This document shows positions 23,845-36,016 of a stretch of DNA of 64,000 bases, one piece after another (positions within the stretch are counted from its first letter, which is position 1; each line of letters begins with the position of its first letter). Below the pieces are notes generated by a model. That model searched no databases. It was not told where the DNA came from and saw nothing but the letters and a program-made list of their open reading frames with translations. The DNA lies in contig OZ005662.1 in assembly GCA_963930645.1 (NCBI GenBank), positions 79,676,841 to 79,740,840 on the forward strand, read 5' to 3'. The stretch is from Salticus scenicus. Its lineage: Eukaryota > Arthropoda > Arachnida > Araneae > Salticidae. Position numbers and translations under genes: made by a program.

Positions 23845-23880
<36 letters not shown>
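23515..23880 (+). repeat. Interspersed repeat R, copy 1, with TA-rich tail
   Basis: From TCTTGCCGCCTGCCTCCTTC to the simple-sequence tail, about 310 bp match 62171-62500 in the same orientation. Shared blocks include GGTCATTGGTGTTTCAGTGA and CTGTTGCTTGGCTTCTACT. Both copies end in a TATA-type microsatellite, which suggests a retrotransposed 3' end. No domain is recognised and the open frames across it differ between copies. Confidence 0.6.
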
Positions 23881-23882
<2 letters not shown>

Positions 23883-23884
23883 AC

Positions 23885-24190
23885 TTTTTATTTTGTGCTT
23901 TTTAGTATGTAAAAAAAGAAGATTAAAAATTCTTAGAATACTGTGTAGACAACGAAAATTTTCTTTTATCAATTGACACATTTTTCATTAATTAACTTCA
24001 AAATTTAACACAACGCTCCTTTGGGGACGAACTCACCACCATCACATTAGCGAACTGGCGCTCTAACCAGCTGAGCCAACGAGCGACTATAAGAACTGAT
24101 GACTTTAAAGTTGAGGTGCCTAATTTATTAGCCTGGCATGAAGACGCGATAACGAAATCCGATATCTATAAAAAGCCTCTAAAAAAATTA
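23885..24190 (-). repeat. tRNA-Ile-like tandem unit 3
   Basis: The minus-strand tRNA-like part (about 24087-24015) reads TTGGCTCAGCTGGTTAGAGC, then a loop with CGCTAATGT (AAT at the anticodon place) and GTGAGTTCG in place of the B box. Flanking parts TTTTATTTTGTGCTTTTTAG and GACGCGATAACGAAATCCGA are shared with its neighbours. Confidence 0.6.
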
Positions 24191-24204
24191 TTTATTTATA
24201 TTTA

Positions 24205-24510
24205 AATTTTTCTTTTGTGCTTTTTAGTAACTAGACAAAACGCTATTTTAAAAACTCTTCAAAAATTATTTGATTACTGTGTACACAAAGAAATATTTAT
24301 TTTTATCAACTGACACCTTTTTTATTAATTATTTAAAAAATTAACATGTTGCTCTAACCAACTGAGCCATTAAAAGATAGAGATATAAAAAAAGAAAAAA
24401 AAAGAAAATAATAAGCACTTTATTGTAAGTAGAAACGTCTTGTTTTTTAGCGTGACAGAAAACGCAATGACAAATATAAATCATATAATAATACATATAT
24501 AAAGCTTCTA
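24205..24510 (-). repeat. tRNA-Ile-like tandem unit 4 (tRNA part truncated)
   Basis: The same left block TTTTGTGCTTTTTAGTAACT and right block (GACAGAAAACGCAATGACAA, TATATAAAGCTTCTAAA) are present. The tRNA-like part has shrunk to about 32 bases (24345-24376, minus strand TGGCTCAGTTGGTTAGAGC). The start-to-start distance to the previous unit is about 322 bp and to the next about 340 bp. Confidence 0.55.
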
Positions 24511-24540
24511 AAAATATTTATTTATGTATTTTGTACTTGA

Positions 24541-24870
24541 AACTTTTTATTTTGAGCTTTTTAAGTATCTAAAATATTTTGTGTTTTCTAATAGCTAGAA
24601 AAAAAAAAAACTCCTTAAAAAAACTTTTCGAAAATTCTTAAGATATTGTGCAGTCAACGAAAAATTCTCTTTTAGCAATTGACACCTTTTCTACTAATTA
24701 TCCTCAAAAATTAACACACGGGACCTTCCGGGGACCGAACTCTTGACCACAGTCTTATTAACGTGACGCTCTAACCAAATGAGCCACGGAACGGCTTATA
24801 TTTACCTAAATTGTTTACTAGCGTGACGCGAAGACACGATGACAAAGACAATTTCATATAAAAAGCTCCT
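24541..24870 (-). repeat. tRNA-Ile-like tandem unit 5
   Basis: The minus-strand tRNA-like part (about 24797-24720) reads GTGGCTCATTTGGTTAGAGC, then a loop with GTTAATAAG and AGAGTTCGGTCCCC as B box. The flanking block GCGTGACGCGAAGACACGAT is the best preserved copy of the right-hand module. Confidence 0.6.
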
Positions 24871-24879
24871 AATAATTAT

Positions 24880-25556
24880 AAAACAGACCGCAAACGAAAT
24901 AAAACAATTTGCGTATGTGCGTTCGGCTTCTGTTTACTGTCCTAAAACCTACGTCTAACCTGATATTTGAGGTGGGCTGTGTTTATGAACCTGAGTTACG
25001 ATTTAAGCGGCGCTGCCGCAGAGGCGAGCTAACGGAGAATAAAATTTCCTTCTGAACCTGTGGTTTATTGATAAACCAGCGGTTGAGGTTGACCGAGAAT
25101 TAGGCGGTAAGAAACAGATGCAATGACTATAACTCAGATTCGATCCGAAACAATTGTTGCGAGTTTTTGAGTTTTATGGTGTTTAGTTTATTGAAAGGTG
25201 GGTACTCTACCAGCAGGCAAAATCTTATGATGGAAATGTATGAGAACATAAATATGATGGGGAACTAAACAGAGTCCACCTATGTCCATTAGTTTACAAT
25301 ATGAATACGACTAATACATAATAAATCATAATAAAAATCATTAAAACTATTAATTGTGGTTTAAATTAGCATTTAAGTAGAATTAAATTTGTCAGCATTA
25401 ACCTTGTTTATCAGAAATTCGATCATACACCTTCTCAGTATTTATATGCCGTTTTACTTCATTCCCTTTAAAGGCATAATATGTGTATTACTGTATTTAA
25501 AATGCAGACATAAACAATGCTTAATGTTCAGATTTTTCATGTTTATATGTTTTTAG
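24880..25556. other. Intron 3' part before the BTB exon
   Basis: A less AT-rich block at 24890-25200 holds GCGGCGCTGCCGCAGAGGCG and no frame I recognise. The segment 25213-25295 (GAGAACATAAATATGATGGG, CAGAGTCCACCTATG) recurs at 56636-56712. The acceptor TTTATATGTTTTTAG ends at 25556. Confidence 0.5.
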
Positions 25557-26155
25557 GTTCTAAATGCATTTCACTGGAGACACCCGCAGCACTTTCTCGC
25601 GATAAGACGCTTCAAGACTTGAAAGAATTGTTTCACATACAAGAGAACTGTGACGTCACTCTCAAAGTAAAAGAACAAGAATTCCAAGTGCACAAAGCCA
25701 TCCTGTGTGCTCGCTCATCGGTATTTGCTGCTACATTCAGACATGATATGAAGGAAAGCGCCAATGGAATTATAGACATAAAGGACTGCGATCCAGATTC
25801 TTTTCGAGATTTTCTTTGTTTTTTGTACTGCGGCGATGTACAAAATCTCTCAATGGGGAACGTTTTTAGCCTTTTTATCACTGCCAAGAAATACGATGTT
25901 CAAGAACTGAGATCCCGATGTTTGGAATTTATGAAAAATAATTTATCGGTGGATACTTTTTGTGATGCTTTATCTCTGGCCCTTCAACATTCCGATAAAG
26001 AGCTCACTGATTTAACAGTTCATTTCTTGGCAAAAAACATGCACGAGGTTGTGGTGACCCCAAAATGGCAGTCTTTTTTAGTTAATAATACAATATCAGG
26101 CAACGAAGTTCTGATTAAAGCTCTGGCATGCAGTAGCGTTAGAGATAATTGTTGA
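25557..26155 (+). CDS. MATH-BTB (TD/POZ-type) protein, exon 2: BTB and BACK
   Basis: Terminal exon, spliced in phase 1 to 12520 (G plus GT gives glycine 151), encoding residues 151-349 and ending in TGA. The BTB/POZ fold spans about residues 172-275: CDVTLKV, QVHKAILCARSSVFAATF, DIKDCDPDSFRDFLCFLYCG and LSMGNVFSLFITAKKYDVQE. A BACK/3-box-like helical tail follows (RCLEFMKNNLSVDTFCDALS to NEVLIKALACSSV). In the family, BTB mediates dimerisation and Cul3 binding and makes the protein a ubiquitin-ligase adaptor. The predicted length of 349 residues is close to typical SPOP-like proteins. The frame is intact. AATAAA signals follow at 26199 and 26236. Which substrate it recruits cannot be said. 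Confidence 0.9.
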
Positions 26156-26198
26156 ATCGGAAGTATTATTAATTCATTTTTCTTTTCTTGCATTAAAA

Positions 26199-26241
26199 AA
26201 TAAAAATTACTGTCTTATGTATTAAGCTGTTTAAAAATAAA
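26199..26241 (+). promoter_or_regulatory. Polyadenylation signals of the MATH-BTB gene
   Basis: AATAAA occurs at 26199-26204 and again at 26236-26241, within 90 bases of the stop codon. In AT-rich DNA this is only moderate evidence, but the position fits. The second one is retained in the duplicated flank near 56758. Confidence 0.5.
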
Positions 26242-26559
26242 CTTAAATTGCTATCGTTTTGATATGTTTGTTCCTAATTTGTTACCAGATATGCAAAATT
26301 TTGAAAAGGGGTGCTTGAATAAGATTAGTACAAGGATTAAACTGTGATAGAAAACGGGAATGCACAGATCTACATATGAAAAAAATTTAAGCTTTGAAAT
26401 ATTTAATAACACCGAATAGATACCAGTTTACTTTCCAAAAGAATGTAAAAAATTTATTATTTATAAACTATATATTTGGTAATTAATATTCGAATGTACA
26501 TAAAATTTATATAAAATTAAAATTACTTTGGAAACAACATGCTCAAATGTCAGATTCAT

Positions 26560-26595
26560 CAAATCTATACATTTCCTGCGACGGTGACCAATAAC

Positions 26596-26635
<40 letters not shown>

Positions 26636-27420
26636 TATTTACTTTTTTTTTTTTTTTTTTTTTTTTAAATCTCGGTTGGAAAAGGAAATTGGTAGCTATC
26701 GCACTTTAAACAATTTGAGCCTATAGGCCATAATGGTAGAGAATTTTTTGTTGTATCCCTGTTGAAAATAAGAAAAAAAAAAGAAAAAGAAAAAGCTATG
26801 TGCTACATTCACCAAAATCACAGGGTTTATGTGTATAAATTTTCAGCTCAACTGAATAAGGGGTTTAGATGCTACCGTACTTTAAAAATTTAAACTGGTA
26901 GACCATAATGATAAAGAATTTTTCTTTGTGTGCCTGTAAAGAACCTACAAGTACCCGATTCACCAAAATCTATACAGTTTGTTCAGCGAATACTTTTAAC
27001 ATGCGAATAATTTTTCACCTCATTAGTATAAGGTGGTTAGAACGCTGTCGCACTTTAAAAGTTTGAGCCCGCAGGCCATAATGATAAAGATTTTTTCTTT
27101 TTGTCCCCATACAAATAATAATAATAATAGTAATAATAAAATTATATTCACCAAAACCTACACAATTTGTTCCAATGTGATCATTAACATGTGTATAAAT
27201 TTAAAGGTCGATAGAATAAGGTGTTTAGACGCTATTGAACTTTAAATATTTTGAGCCAATAGATTATAATGATAACGAATTTTTCTTTGTGTCCCTGTAA
27301 CAAAAAAAAAAAAAAAAAAACTATAAGTGCTAGATTCAACAAAATTAATAAGGTTTATGCTATGGTGATCTAAAACATACGTACACCAACTTTCAGCTCA
27401 TTTGAATAAAGCACTCAGGT
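26560..27420 (+). repeat. Tandem array, about 4.5 units of 170-190 bp
   Basis: The motif ACTTTAAA followed by a TTTGAGCC-like block recurs at about 26701, 26879, 27050 and 27238. Each unit continues with CATAATGATA-AGA-TTTTTCTTTGTG-CCCTGTA, then a homopolymer or AAT run, TTCACCAAAAT-TA and CAGCTCA--TGAATAAGG. (AT)n at 26599 and poly-T at 26644 precede it. No coding role is seen. Confidence 0.7.
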
Positions 27421-27607
27421 GGTATTTTGTTCCTTTCAATACATACAGCATCGTAAAAATAACAAAAATTAACTCAAGGCACCTTAAAACGTGTAGAAAC
27501 ATCAAAATATCAGAGTCTGATTTTTGGCACGTTTACAATACATTCCTTAAATATATATGTTCAGAAAGTAAATATGGTTGTTTTTAACGATGTAAATTAT
27601 GTCTTAT

Positions 27608-29965
27608 TTTAGGTTGATTTCTTTAGAAATCGACCTATTGCAATCACTTCTGTTATCTATCTATCTATCTATGTATATCTATAATGAAAATTTTGTCATC
27701 ACGATAACTCCTGAAATAATACTCGAAATGGAACCAAATTTGGACAGTGAACTGATCTTATAAATATCTTGGATGAGTTCGTTAACCAAGTTGCTCCGAC
27801 TTTTTGTTTTCAAGTGGCAGCCACTTGAAATTTTCAAACCGATTTTGTAAACAAGTCCTTCCGGCTTATTCGGAAGGGTAGGTTCATTTCTTTTTTCTTA
27901 TCAAGCAGCCATCATTTTGTTTTAAAATGGCGGCTACAAATTATAAACGAATTAGTAGAAATATTGATGTAGGATATCTACATATGGAGTTCTAAGGAAA
28001 TTGGTTCATAAATACCTTTTTATGTGAATTTAAACTTTTCAAGTGGCCGGCGCTTGGAAACAAGATGGTGGGCCAAATTGACAAATATATCAAATGCATT
28101 TGTGAAATAGACTATTGTACAAATGTAGTTAGAATTAATTCAGAATCTCAGAAGTCATCGTGTTGAAAAATTAAGTGGCTGCCGCTTGGATCAAAATGGC
28201 AGAGAGAGGTGTTCAGTGAACTAATTAATCTAAGATATTGTTGCAAATTTAAAAATAATTCAATTTTTTTTTTTGTTTTTTTTGGCAGAAATTCTTTCAG
28301 AGAGGCTTAGTAAGTTGATTAAATGTTAATTTTTTCCATTTCTAGTTTGTTTTAACGTTAAAATAGTCTAATTTCCCCTTAAAAACGCATTAAAAAGCTT
28401 CAATATGGCAGGAAATGGATTTGGCGACTTTTTTGGCGATTTTTGGCGAGAAAATCCATAGTTCATTAATAAATTTCATTGAGACACTTATATAGTCTAT
28501 GTATACATCAAAATTCAAACAAATTCGGAATACGCTTTTTACAATTTGAAATTGAAATTTCCAAGTGGTCTCCACTTGAAAACAAAATGGTAGAGTAACT
28601 TGGTTAAGAAACTCATCCTAGTTATTCATAACACAAGTTAAGAGACTGTCCAAATTTGGTTCGATTTGGAGTATTATTTCGGAAGTTATCGTGATTTTAA
28701 ATTTTCAAATGGTAGCCTGATTTCAAGAGGCCCCGCTTAACTTAACATATCCGCCACTTTATTAAAAATGGTGGATACGTTCATTAATAACCTTCATTTA
28801 GACACTTATATAGTCTATGTATACATCAAAATTTAAACAAATTCAGAATACGCTTTTTACAATTTGAATTTGAAAATATCAAGTGGTCTCCACTAGAAAA
28901 CAAAATGGTGGAGCAACTTGGTTAAGAAACTCATCTAAGGTATCCATAGCACAAGTTAAGACGCTGTCCAAATTTCATTCCATTTGGAGTATTATTTCGG
29001 AAGTTATCGCGATTTAAAATTTTCAAGTGGTAGCCTGATTTCAAGTGGCCCCACTTAAGATATCCGCCACTTTATTAAAAATGGCAGATAAACTTCATTA
29101 ATAAAGTTCATTAAGACCCTTATCTAGTCTAGATTTACAAAAAAGTTCAAGCAAATCTTGCTTTAAATACGCTTTTTACAATGTGGGTTAGAAATATTCA
29201 AGTGGCTACTACTTGAAAACAAAAAGTCGGAGCAACTTGGTTAACGAACTCATCCAAGATATTCATAATAACACAAGTTAAGACACTGTCCAAATTTGGT
29301 TCGATTTGGAATATTATTTCGGGAGTTATCGGGATTTTAAATTTTCAAGTGGTAGCCTGATTTCAAGCGGCACTGCTTATCTGAAGATATCTGCCACTTT
29401 ATTAAAAATGGCGGATACGTTCATTAATAAACTTCATTGAGACACTTATGTAGTCTATGTATACATCAAAATTCAAACGAATTCGGAATACGCTTTTTAC
29501 AATTTGAATTTGGAAATTTCAAGTGGTCTCCACTTGAAAACAAAATGGTGGAGCAACTTGGTTAAGAAACTCATCCAAGATATTCATAACACAAATTAAG
29601 ACGCTGTCCAAATTTGGTTCGATTTGGAGTGTTATTTCAGAAGTTATCATGATTTTAAATTTTCAAGTGGTAGCCTGATTTCAAGTGGCCCCACTTAACT
29701 TAAGATATCCGCCACTTTATTAAGTTCATTTAGACCCTTATGTAGTCTAGATTTACATGAAAATTCAAGAAAATCTTGCTTTAAATACGCTTTTTACAAT
29801 GTGGGTTAGAAATATTCAAGTGGCTGCCACTTGAAAGCAAAAAGTCGGAGCAACTTGATTAACGAACTCATGCAAGATATTTATAAGATCAGTTCACTGT
29901 CCAAATTTGGTTCGATTTGGAGTATTATTTCGGGAGTTATCGTGATAACAAGATTTTCATTATAT
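27608..29965 (+). repeat. Foldback array of about 320-bp units, copy 1
   Basis: The outer ends are inverted repeats of about 150 bp: TAATGAAAATTTTGTCATCACGATAACTCC (from 27682) is mirrored by GGAGTTATCGTGATAACAAG and ATTTTCATTATA (ending 29963). Inside, CAAGTGG---CCACTTGAAA palindromes recur at 28562, 28880, 29199, 29520 and 29817, a period of 318-321 bp with one shortened unit. Each unit carries GTCCAAATTTGGTTCGATTT and CGGAAGTTATCGTGATTTTA. At 27611 a hairpin AGGTTGATTTC/GAAATCGACCT precedes TATC repeats. The related array at 50530-53125 lies in the opposite orientation. Confidence 0.8.
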
Positions 29966-29988
29966 ATATATATATATATATATATGTA

Positions 29989-30860
29989 CTAGCAGACCCG
30001 GCCACGCGTTGCTGTGGCTAAGTTATACGTTGAATTATATTGCAGCAAGCTATTTAATACAGTCAAATTACTATTTACGAATAAAGACGCAAACGTTGTA
30101 GCCGATTTAAAAACCCACAGGATTGAGATTTGAAGCTAAGGTCAAAATTTGAAAGCGATTGATACAAATTTTCGTACAGTTGATATTAAGCACAAATTAA
30201 TTTTATTGTAGGCTCTTATAAATTTTAATGGAGAAGTGATATATATTATTTCTTTTGCTACTTAGGATAAAAATGCTAAAATGACTAATATATAAATTAA
30301 ATTATATTAAAATTCTATTAAAATAAAAGCATAAAAGAAGCAGACTATTTTAAAAATCAGTTTTTATGGATGAGTGAAATATAATATGTCTAAAGCTATT
30401 TTAGATTAAAATGCTAAAAAGACTAATATGCAATTTTATTTTTATTAAAATTCTATTAAAATAAAAGTACAAAAGAAGCAGACGATTTTAAAATAAATTT
30501 TTATGGAGGAGTGAAATTTAATATACGCCATAATGGATAATTTTATTATAAAATGACCTCATCATTTTAAATATTTTAAAGATGGCAACAGCTATAGTTA
30601 TAAAAAGGAAAACAATATGGCTAAACCAGAAAAATAAGTAAATTTGATAAATATTTTAAAACTTTAAAATAGGACATCTTATGAAATATTAGACATTTAA
30701 AGTAAATACATGTATCACTTTAAATAGAAAAATATTTTGGAAAAGTTTAGTATATTTTAACGAACTGATGAGAAGGTTTTGAGTATGTTAAAGTTTTAAT
30801 AGTAAATTCAAGTTAATAGAGATGGAAAACATTGAGGATTAAGATAAGAATAATTATAAG

Positions 30861-30894
<34 letters not shown>

Positions 30895-31588
30895 TTTTAT
30901 ATACCATGCTTTTAAATCTTAATATAGTAATAATATACTAATTAAAAGGAAAATGATAAATATTTTATCATATTTTGAAGTCAAATTTGTTTTCAAATGT
31001 CTTAATAAAATATCTGATATAAGATACTAAGATGTTGTAGCGGAATAGATGTCATTTCTGTCATCCTTGGCGAAAAAAAAGGATATCGCCAAATTATCTA
31101 GCGAACATTAAATTCCTTTCAAAAATCATGGTTATTTCAACAACTTATATTAAAAGAGTAATGAATAATATGAAACAATATTTCGTACAATACATATTAC
31201 ATGTCATACATACGTACAATGAATAATACATATTACATTTCGTACAATACATATATCTGGCATGTATATTGTCGTGTTACGCTTTTGATCACCAAATATA
31301 AAAAAAAAAAAAAAAAAAAAAAAAACCGCCAAGGACAACAGAGTTTTGAATTTTAAAATTAAAATTTTGTCAATTTGACAGCAAAATAACTCAATCTAAC
31401 TCACACGATAACTAATACATATCTATACCCAAATATAAGGATTGAAATCGGGAAATAAATTTTCTCGATTTTTAATAATTTTTTTCAAAAAATCCAATGG
31501 GCGATTAACATAGGATATCTTTTTCTTGCCTGCACAGACGGTCAGTGAGTCACACGTCACTTGCGTATAGAACTCATAGATATAGTGT
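29989..31588 (-). mobile_element. Helitron-like non-autonomous element B
   Basis: Its 3' terminus is on the minus strand. Read on the plus strand it starts CTAGCAGACCCGGCCACGCG at 29989; the GCCAC/GTGGC hairpin (30000-30016) lies eight bases inside the CTAG, and the insertion lies between A and T. The other end is near 31588, where the minus strand has TATCTATGAGTTCTATACGC. The shared body with element A covers AAATTATTTCCCGATTT and TTCGCCAGATAATTTGGCG. A poly-A tract at 30866 and a local triplication of CATACATACGTACAATG-like text near 31200 are inside. No protein is encoded. Confidence 0.6.
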
Positions 31589-31877
31589 AGTATATTTAGA
31601 GTGATCATTGGGGAGAAAAAAGTGATTCCTTTTCACTTGGGAAAAGACGACGTTTTTGCCAAAATATGGCCGCCTTTCCCCGAGTGAATACACACGGGAA
31701 TACATACAAATATTTTAGCAAATAAAATTTATGAATAATTTGTTTACTAAAGGTGAATGAAAAACTCCAGATACAATTTCAAATTCATATATATATATAT
31801 ATATTTTTTTTTTTCCAATACCTCTTAAAGGCTGATTCCAAAGCTTTTTTTTCCGCATCAAAAATCTTTGTACGATA

Positions 31878-32557
31878 CGCAAGCGAAGCGTGACGCCACT
31901 GACCGTCCGTGGATGCAAAAAAATTATTTCCTATGTTAAAATTTCCTATGTTAAAATTCCTAAAATTATTTCCCATGTTCCCCATTGATTTTTTTGTAAA
32001 AAAATATTAAAAATCCAGGAAAATTATTTCCCGATTTTAATCCCCATATTTGCGTATATATATGTATTAGTTATCATGTGCATGTTTTAGATTGAGTTAT
32101 TTTGCTGTCAAATTGACAAAATTTTAATTTTAAACTTCAAAACTCTGTTGTCCTTGGCGTTTTTGTATTTGGCGATCAAAAATGTATACGAAAATATACA
32201 TGCCAGATGTATATTTTATTAATATGCATTGTACGAAATATTGTTTCATATTATTCATTACTCTCTTGATATAAGTTGTTAAAATAACCATGATTTTTGA
32301 AAAGAATTAAATTCGCCAGATAATTTGGCGATTTTTTTTTTTCTACCAAGGATGACCGATATCAAATCTATTCCGCTGCAACATATTAGTATCTTATATC
32401 AGATACTTTATTTAGACATTTGAAAACAAATTTGACTTCAAATTATGATAGAATATTTACCATTTTCCTTTTAAATAGTATATTAGTTGGATATTTATTG
32501 TGTAAATATCACCTTTTGAAATAAAATGTTTATGTTTTCAATCGAATATGGAAGTTT

Positions 32558-32588
<31 letters not shown>

Positions 32589-32823
32589 CTAGAGTTTTGA
32601 AATTTAAAATTCAAATTTTATCAATTTTACAACAAAAACAACTTAATTTAACGCATGCAGATGATAACTAATACATATCTATACCTAAATATGGGGATTA
32701 AAATCGGGAAATAATTTTCCTCGATTTTTAATAATTTTTTACAAAAAATCCAATGGGCTTTTAACATTGGAATTATTTTTCTTGCATCCATGAACGGCCA
32801 GTGACGTCATCACTTCGCTTGCG
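31878..32823. mobile_element. 946-bp palindromic element 1 with TA flanks
   Basis: The left arm begins CGCAAGCGAAGCGTGACG and runs about 290 bp (GTCCGTGGATGCA, ATTTCCCGATTTTAATCC). The right arm mirrors it (AAATCGGGAAATAATTTTCC, TGCATCCATGAACGGCCAGT, CACTTCGCTTGCG). Both ends touch TA. The central half is the Helitron-like A/B body, with TTCGCCAGATAATTTGGCG. The arms are the same sequence as the 5' ends of elements A and B. Confidence 0.75.
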
Positions 32824-33229
32824 TATAACATGGAGATGATAGATCTATATATATATATATTACTATATCTATGGCAGAACTACATTAGCACTTTATCAAT
32901 GTGTATAAAATATTTAAATTGATTATGACGTCAATTTTCGTGAGATGCATAATTTAACTTTTTATAATAATTAATATATATAATGACCCTCATCTGTCAT
33001 TCACGATTCCGGTTTACACCGCTTCAAAACAGAGACTTTTGGCAGCCATTTTTTTTTTCCCCGGTTTGTTCAATTCAACTTACGAAAACATACATATTAT
33101 TTTCATACATGTTTTGTATCGCACATATTGTTATTTATTCCTTCTAAAACCTTGAAAAACTATTCAATTGTAATGTTTAAATGTTTAATTAAATATAACG
33201 GATCACTGGCTATTATAAACATGAACCTA

Positions 33230-33436
33230 CAGTCGGCTGCAAAATTATTCGAGCACTAGCCAATAATTCCTATATTTAAAAAGTACACTGTTTTGCTAAG
33301 TAAATCCTTGTCGAATCATGTTCTTAGACTGATTGAGAACATGACTCGACAAGGATTTATTTAACAAAGCTGTATTAAGTGTACTTTTTTTTGGCAAGGA
33401 TTATTGCTAGTGCTCGAATAATTTTGCAGCCGACTG
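33230..33436. mobile_element. Tc1/mariner-type MITE, copy 2
   Basis: Nearly identical to the copy at 15700-15913 but 7 bp shorter, lacking part of TACTCTTAAGACTG. Termini CAGTCGGCTGCAAAATTATT, TA on both sides. High similarity suggests both are recent compared with the surrounding relics. Confidence 0.9.
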
Positions 33437-33439
33437 TAT

Positions 33440-34240
33440 AAATAGAATTATGTAACTTCATGATTATAAACAACGCAATGCCAAATAAAAACAAACCAAA
33501 ACTGTTGCCATTCAGAAAATACAAATTCCAAATGGACAACTCTTTAATTGCGAATGAACGACACTTTGACTGTCTCATTAAAAAAAACGCTTAAAATATT
33601 TCTAAAACATATTAAAGCCTTAAAAATCTTAAAATATTTGTAAAAACATATTAAAGTCTTTAAATATTTTTATCAAGCTTCATTATTTGTTTACATTGTA
33701 AGGTATGATTGGCGTCGAGTTCAGTACGTAAATGTCGCCAGTTGATTTTAGTTTTGAAATTAGTGTAAAGTTATAGTTGGGATAGAATGTTTTGGTTGGG
33801 CAAGTAAAGGTCACCAGTTGAAATGAGTATTGAAAGTAGGATAGTCTAAGGTGATAATGTCGAGTCAAGATAAAATGTTCGGTTGAGAATGAGAAAGTCC
33901 CGAGCTGGATCCTGGAAATTTTGGCGATGTTGTGGGTGAGATAGCTGGTTGGGAGCACAGATTATAGATATATACAGATAAAGCAGTTGGCAATTTACAT
34001 CCAGCGCCAAACCAGCCCCTGGGAGAATCCATTGTACTAAATCGCGGAATTTCATGCCTGTAACTATAGCAACGACGAATTTGACTTGAGAAAGCCAAGT
34101 TGGCATTGGTTTTATGGTTACCGCATTCTTCTCTTCTGGTCTGGTTTTGTTTATTCTGTGGTGAATGCAATGGCGCTGGTTTAATACTGTTTTTGTTCGT
34201 GTTCCTTGTTTGTACTTGTAATAAGTAAGTTAATTTTAAT
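33440..34240 (+). promoter_or_regulatory. Possible promoter and first exon
   Basis: Between about 33700 and 34210 base composition is more balanced than around it and no repeat is recognised. A pyrimidine-rich start-like stretch (CGCATTCTTCTCTTCTGGTC) near 34117 is followed by a good splice donor, TAATAAGTAAGTTAA at 34219-34233. The ATGs in between give only a few codons, so this would be a 5'-untranslated exon. Minus-strand frames of 86-101 codons here are not recognised. A terminal-exon candidate lies at 39391. This is inference only. Confidence 0.25.
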
Positions 34241-35047
34241 GTTAATTATTTAAATGGATTAGTATAAAATTTTTATTATGTCATTATTTTATTCAATCTA
34301 AAAGTAATTGCATGCTTAATCATCATCTTTTAAATGATGTTTCTGTTCGATTTCCTTTCTGATTTTTCTGCCCCCCCATAAATGTTTTAATACCTACTTA
34401 AAAGTTATTAATATATTGTTTGGTGTTAAAATTAATCATTAATTGGAAAAATTATAGTTATTCGGGACTTGAATTTATGCTACACAATCACAAAGAAGTT
34501 TTAGCGTATAGAATGTGCAATGTTACTTGAGTTTGATTAAAAAACAAAAATCTTGTTCTTGTCTTTTATTGCAAAAATAAATTGCATTTATATTTGGAAC
34601 TCTGACCACAACGAGAGTATAAATTAATATTCTTATACTGGCTTTCATTAAATAATTTCTTTTTGAATTGTTCAGCTATAAATAATTAGCTTACTCTCTA
34701 CGAATGTCAATGCCGGATAATTTGCAGTTTGATTGGATTGCTTCCATCTAATTAATTAAAAACTAACGAATATTTCAATCTCTGATTTTATATCAAATAA
34801 AAATTGAATTTTGTTTGTACAATGGGTTTTCAATTACAGTAAAATTATAGTATTTTCGAAAGCAGACACATCAATTATGAAATCAATAACAGAATTTCCC
34901 CCCTAAATTCAGAATTACTGTTTTACACTATAACTAGCCAATTGTTAAAATTTATAACGCATAAATGTAATCCCATTGAAATTACTCTAAAGAGGCAAAC
35001 AACTAGAATGATGTGAAATGCTAAAAGTAACAGTATGGGATTAAAAT

Positions 35048-35079
<32 letters not shown>

Positions 35080-35981
35080 TTAAAAGGAATTAGTGCATAG
35101 GTTATTTTATTAATGTATTTCTGTTTATAATTTTTCATTCTATATTTAATAGTATCTTAAAATTATTTTCTGTTTTCAAAGAAGCTTACTGACTAAAATT
35201 AAACTTGAAATTTTTGATGGGACATGTGACTTTTAGTATCTAAAAATGTTTTAAAATTTATTAAAGGGACTAAAACCAAAAATTAGGAAAATGTAATAAA
35301 TTGTAGATATAAATTTGTTGCAAAAAATTATTTCAGGATGCTCTTTGTATAGAATTTTAGGCTTTGGACAATTGTTGTCAAAAACTTGCCAACCCTGCAT
35401 TGAATAAATAAATGTGTATAACTTGAGAAATTATGAATTAAAATAATTATAAAAAATTATAATCTTAGTATTGGAATACTTGTTTAAGATGCTAAAATAA
35501 TTTTTTCTTAAGTAAATAAATAAAAATAATATACATTTCTAAGTTTTGGAAGCGATTAGCTTTCTGTTATACTTTATTATCTTAATATTTAATAAGAACC
35601 TAATATTTTTCTCTATGTGCTAGTCGTTTAATAATTTTAAGAAAATAACTGATATTGACATGGTATAATTCTAGGGGGGGGGGGGGGGGAATGCAATTAA
35701 GAATACTGTACTACTTAAATGACTGTATTGTATTTTGTTAAAATGAAATTACAATGAAGAATGAAGACAAACCTTTTTTATGCATTCTAGATCCTTTTGT
35801 AGATGCCCAAAGAAGCAGAAGCAATTTTTTTTTTCTCCTAGTAAAGCATTGGAAATGAAAACCGGGTAATTCTTTTTATGTGATTTTCTACAATATTTGA
35901 AAATAAAAATATACTTTTTATTAAGTGTTTGAAGTTAGATACCTATCTAAAGTTGTCGATAAAGCCCCCCCCCCCCCCCCC

Positions 35982-36016
<35 letters not shown>

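Noticed and set aside
25633..25887. Minus-strand open frame of 84 codons
   Set aside because: It is the antisense shadow of the BTB coding exon.
33478..33594. Small lysine-rich plus-strand frame of 38 codons after the MITE at 33230
   Set aside because: Too short, no homology recognised, no splice or promoter support; lysine codons are expected in A-rich DNA.
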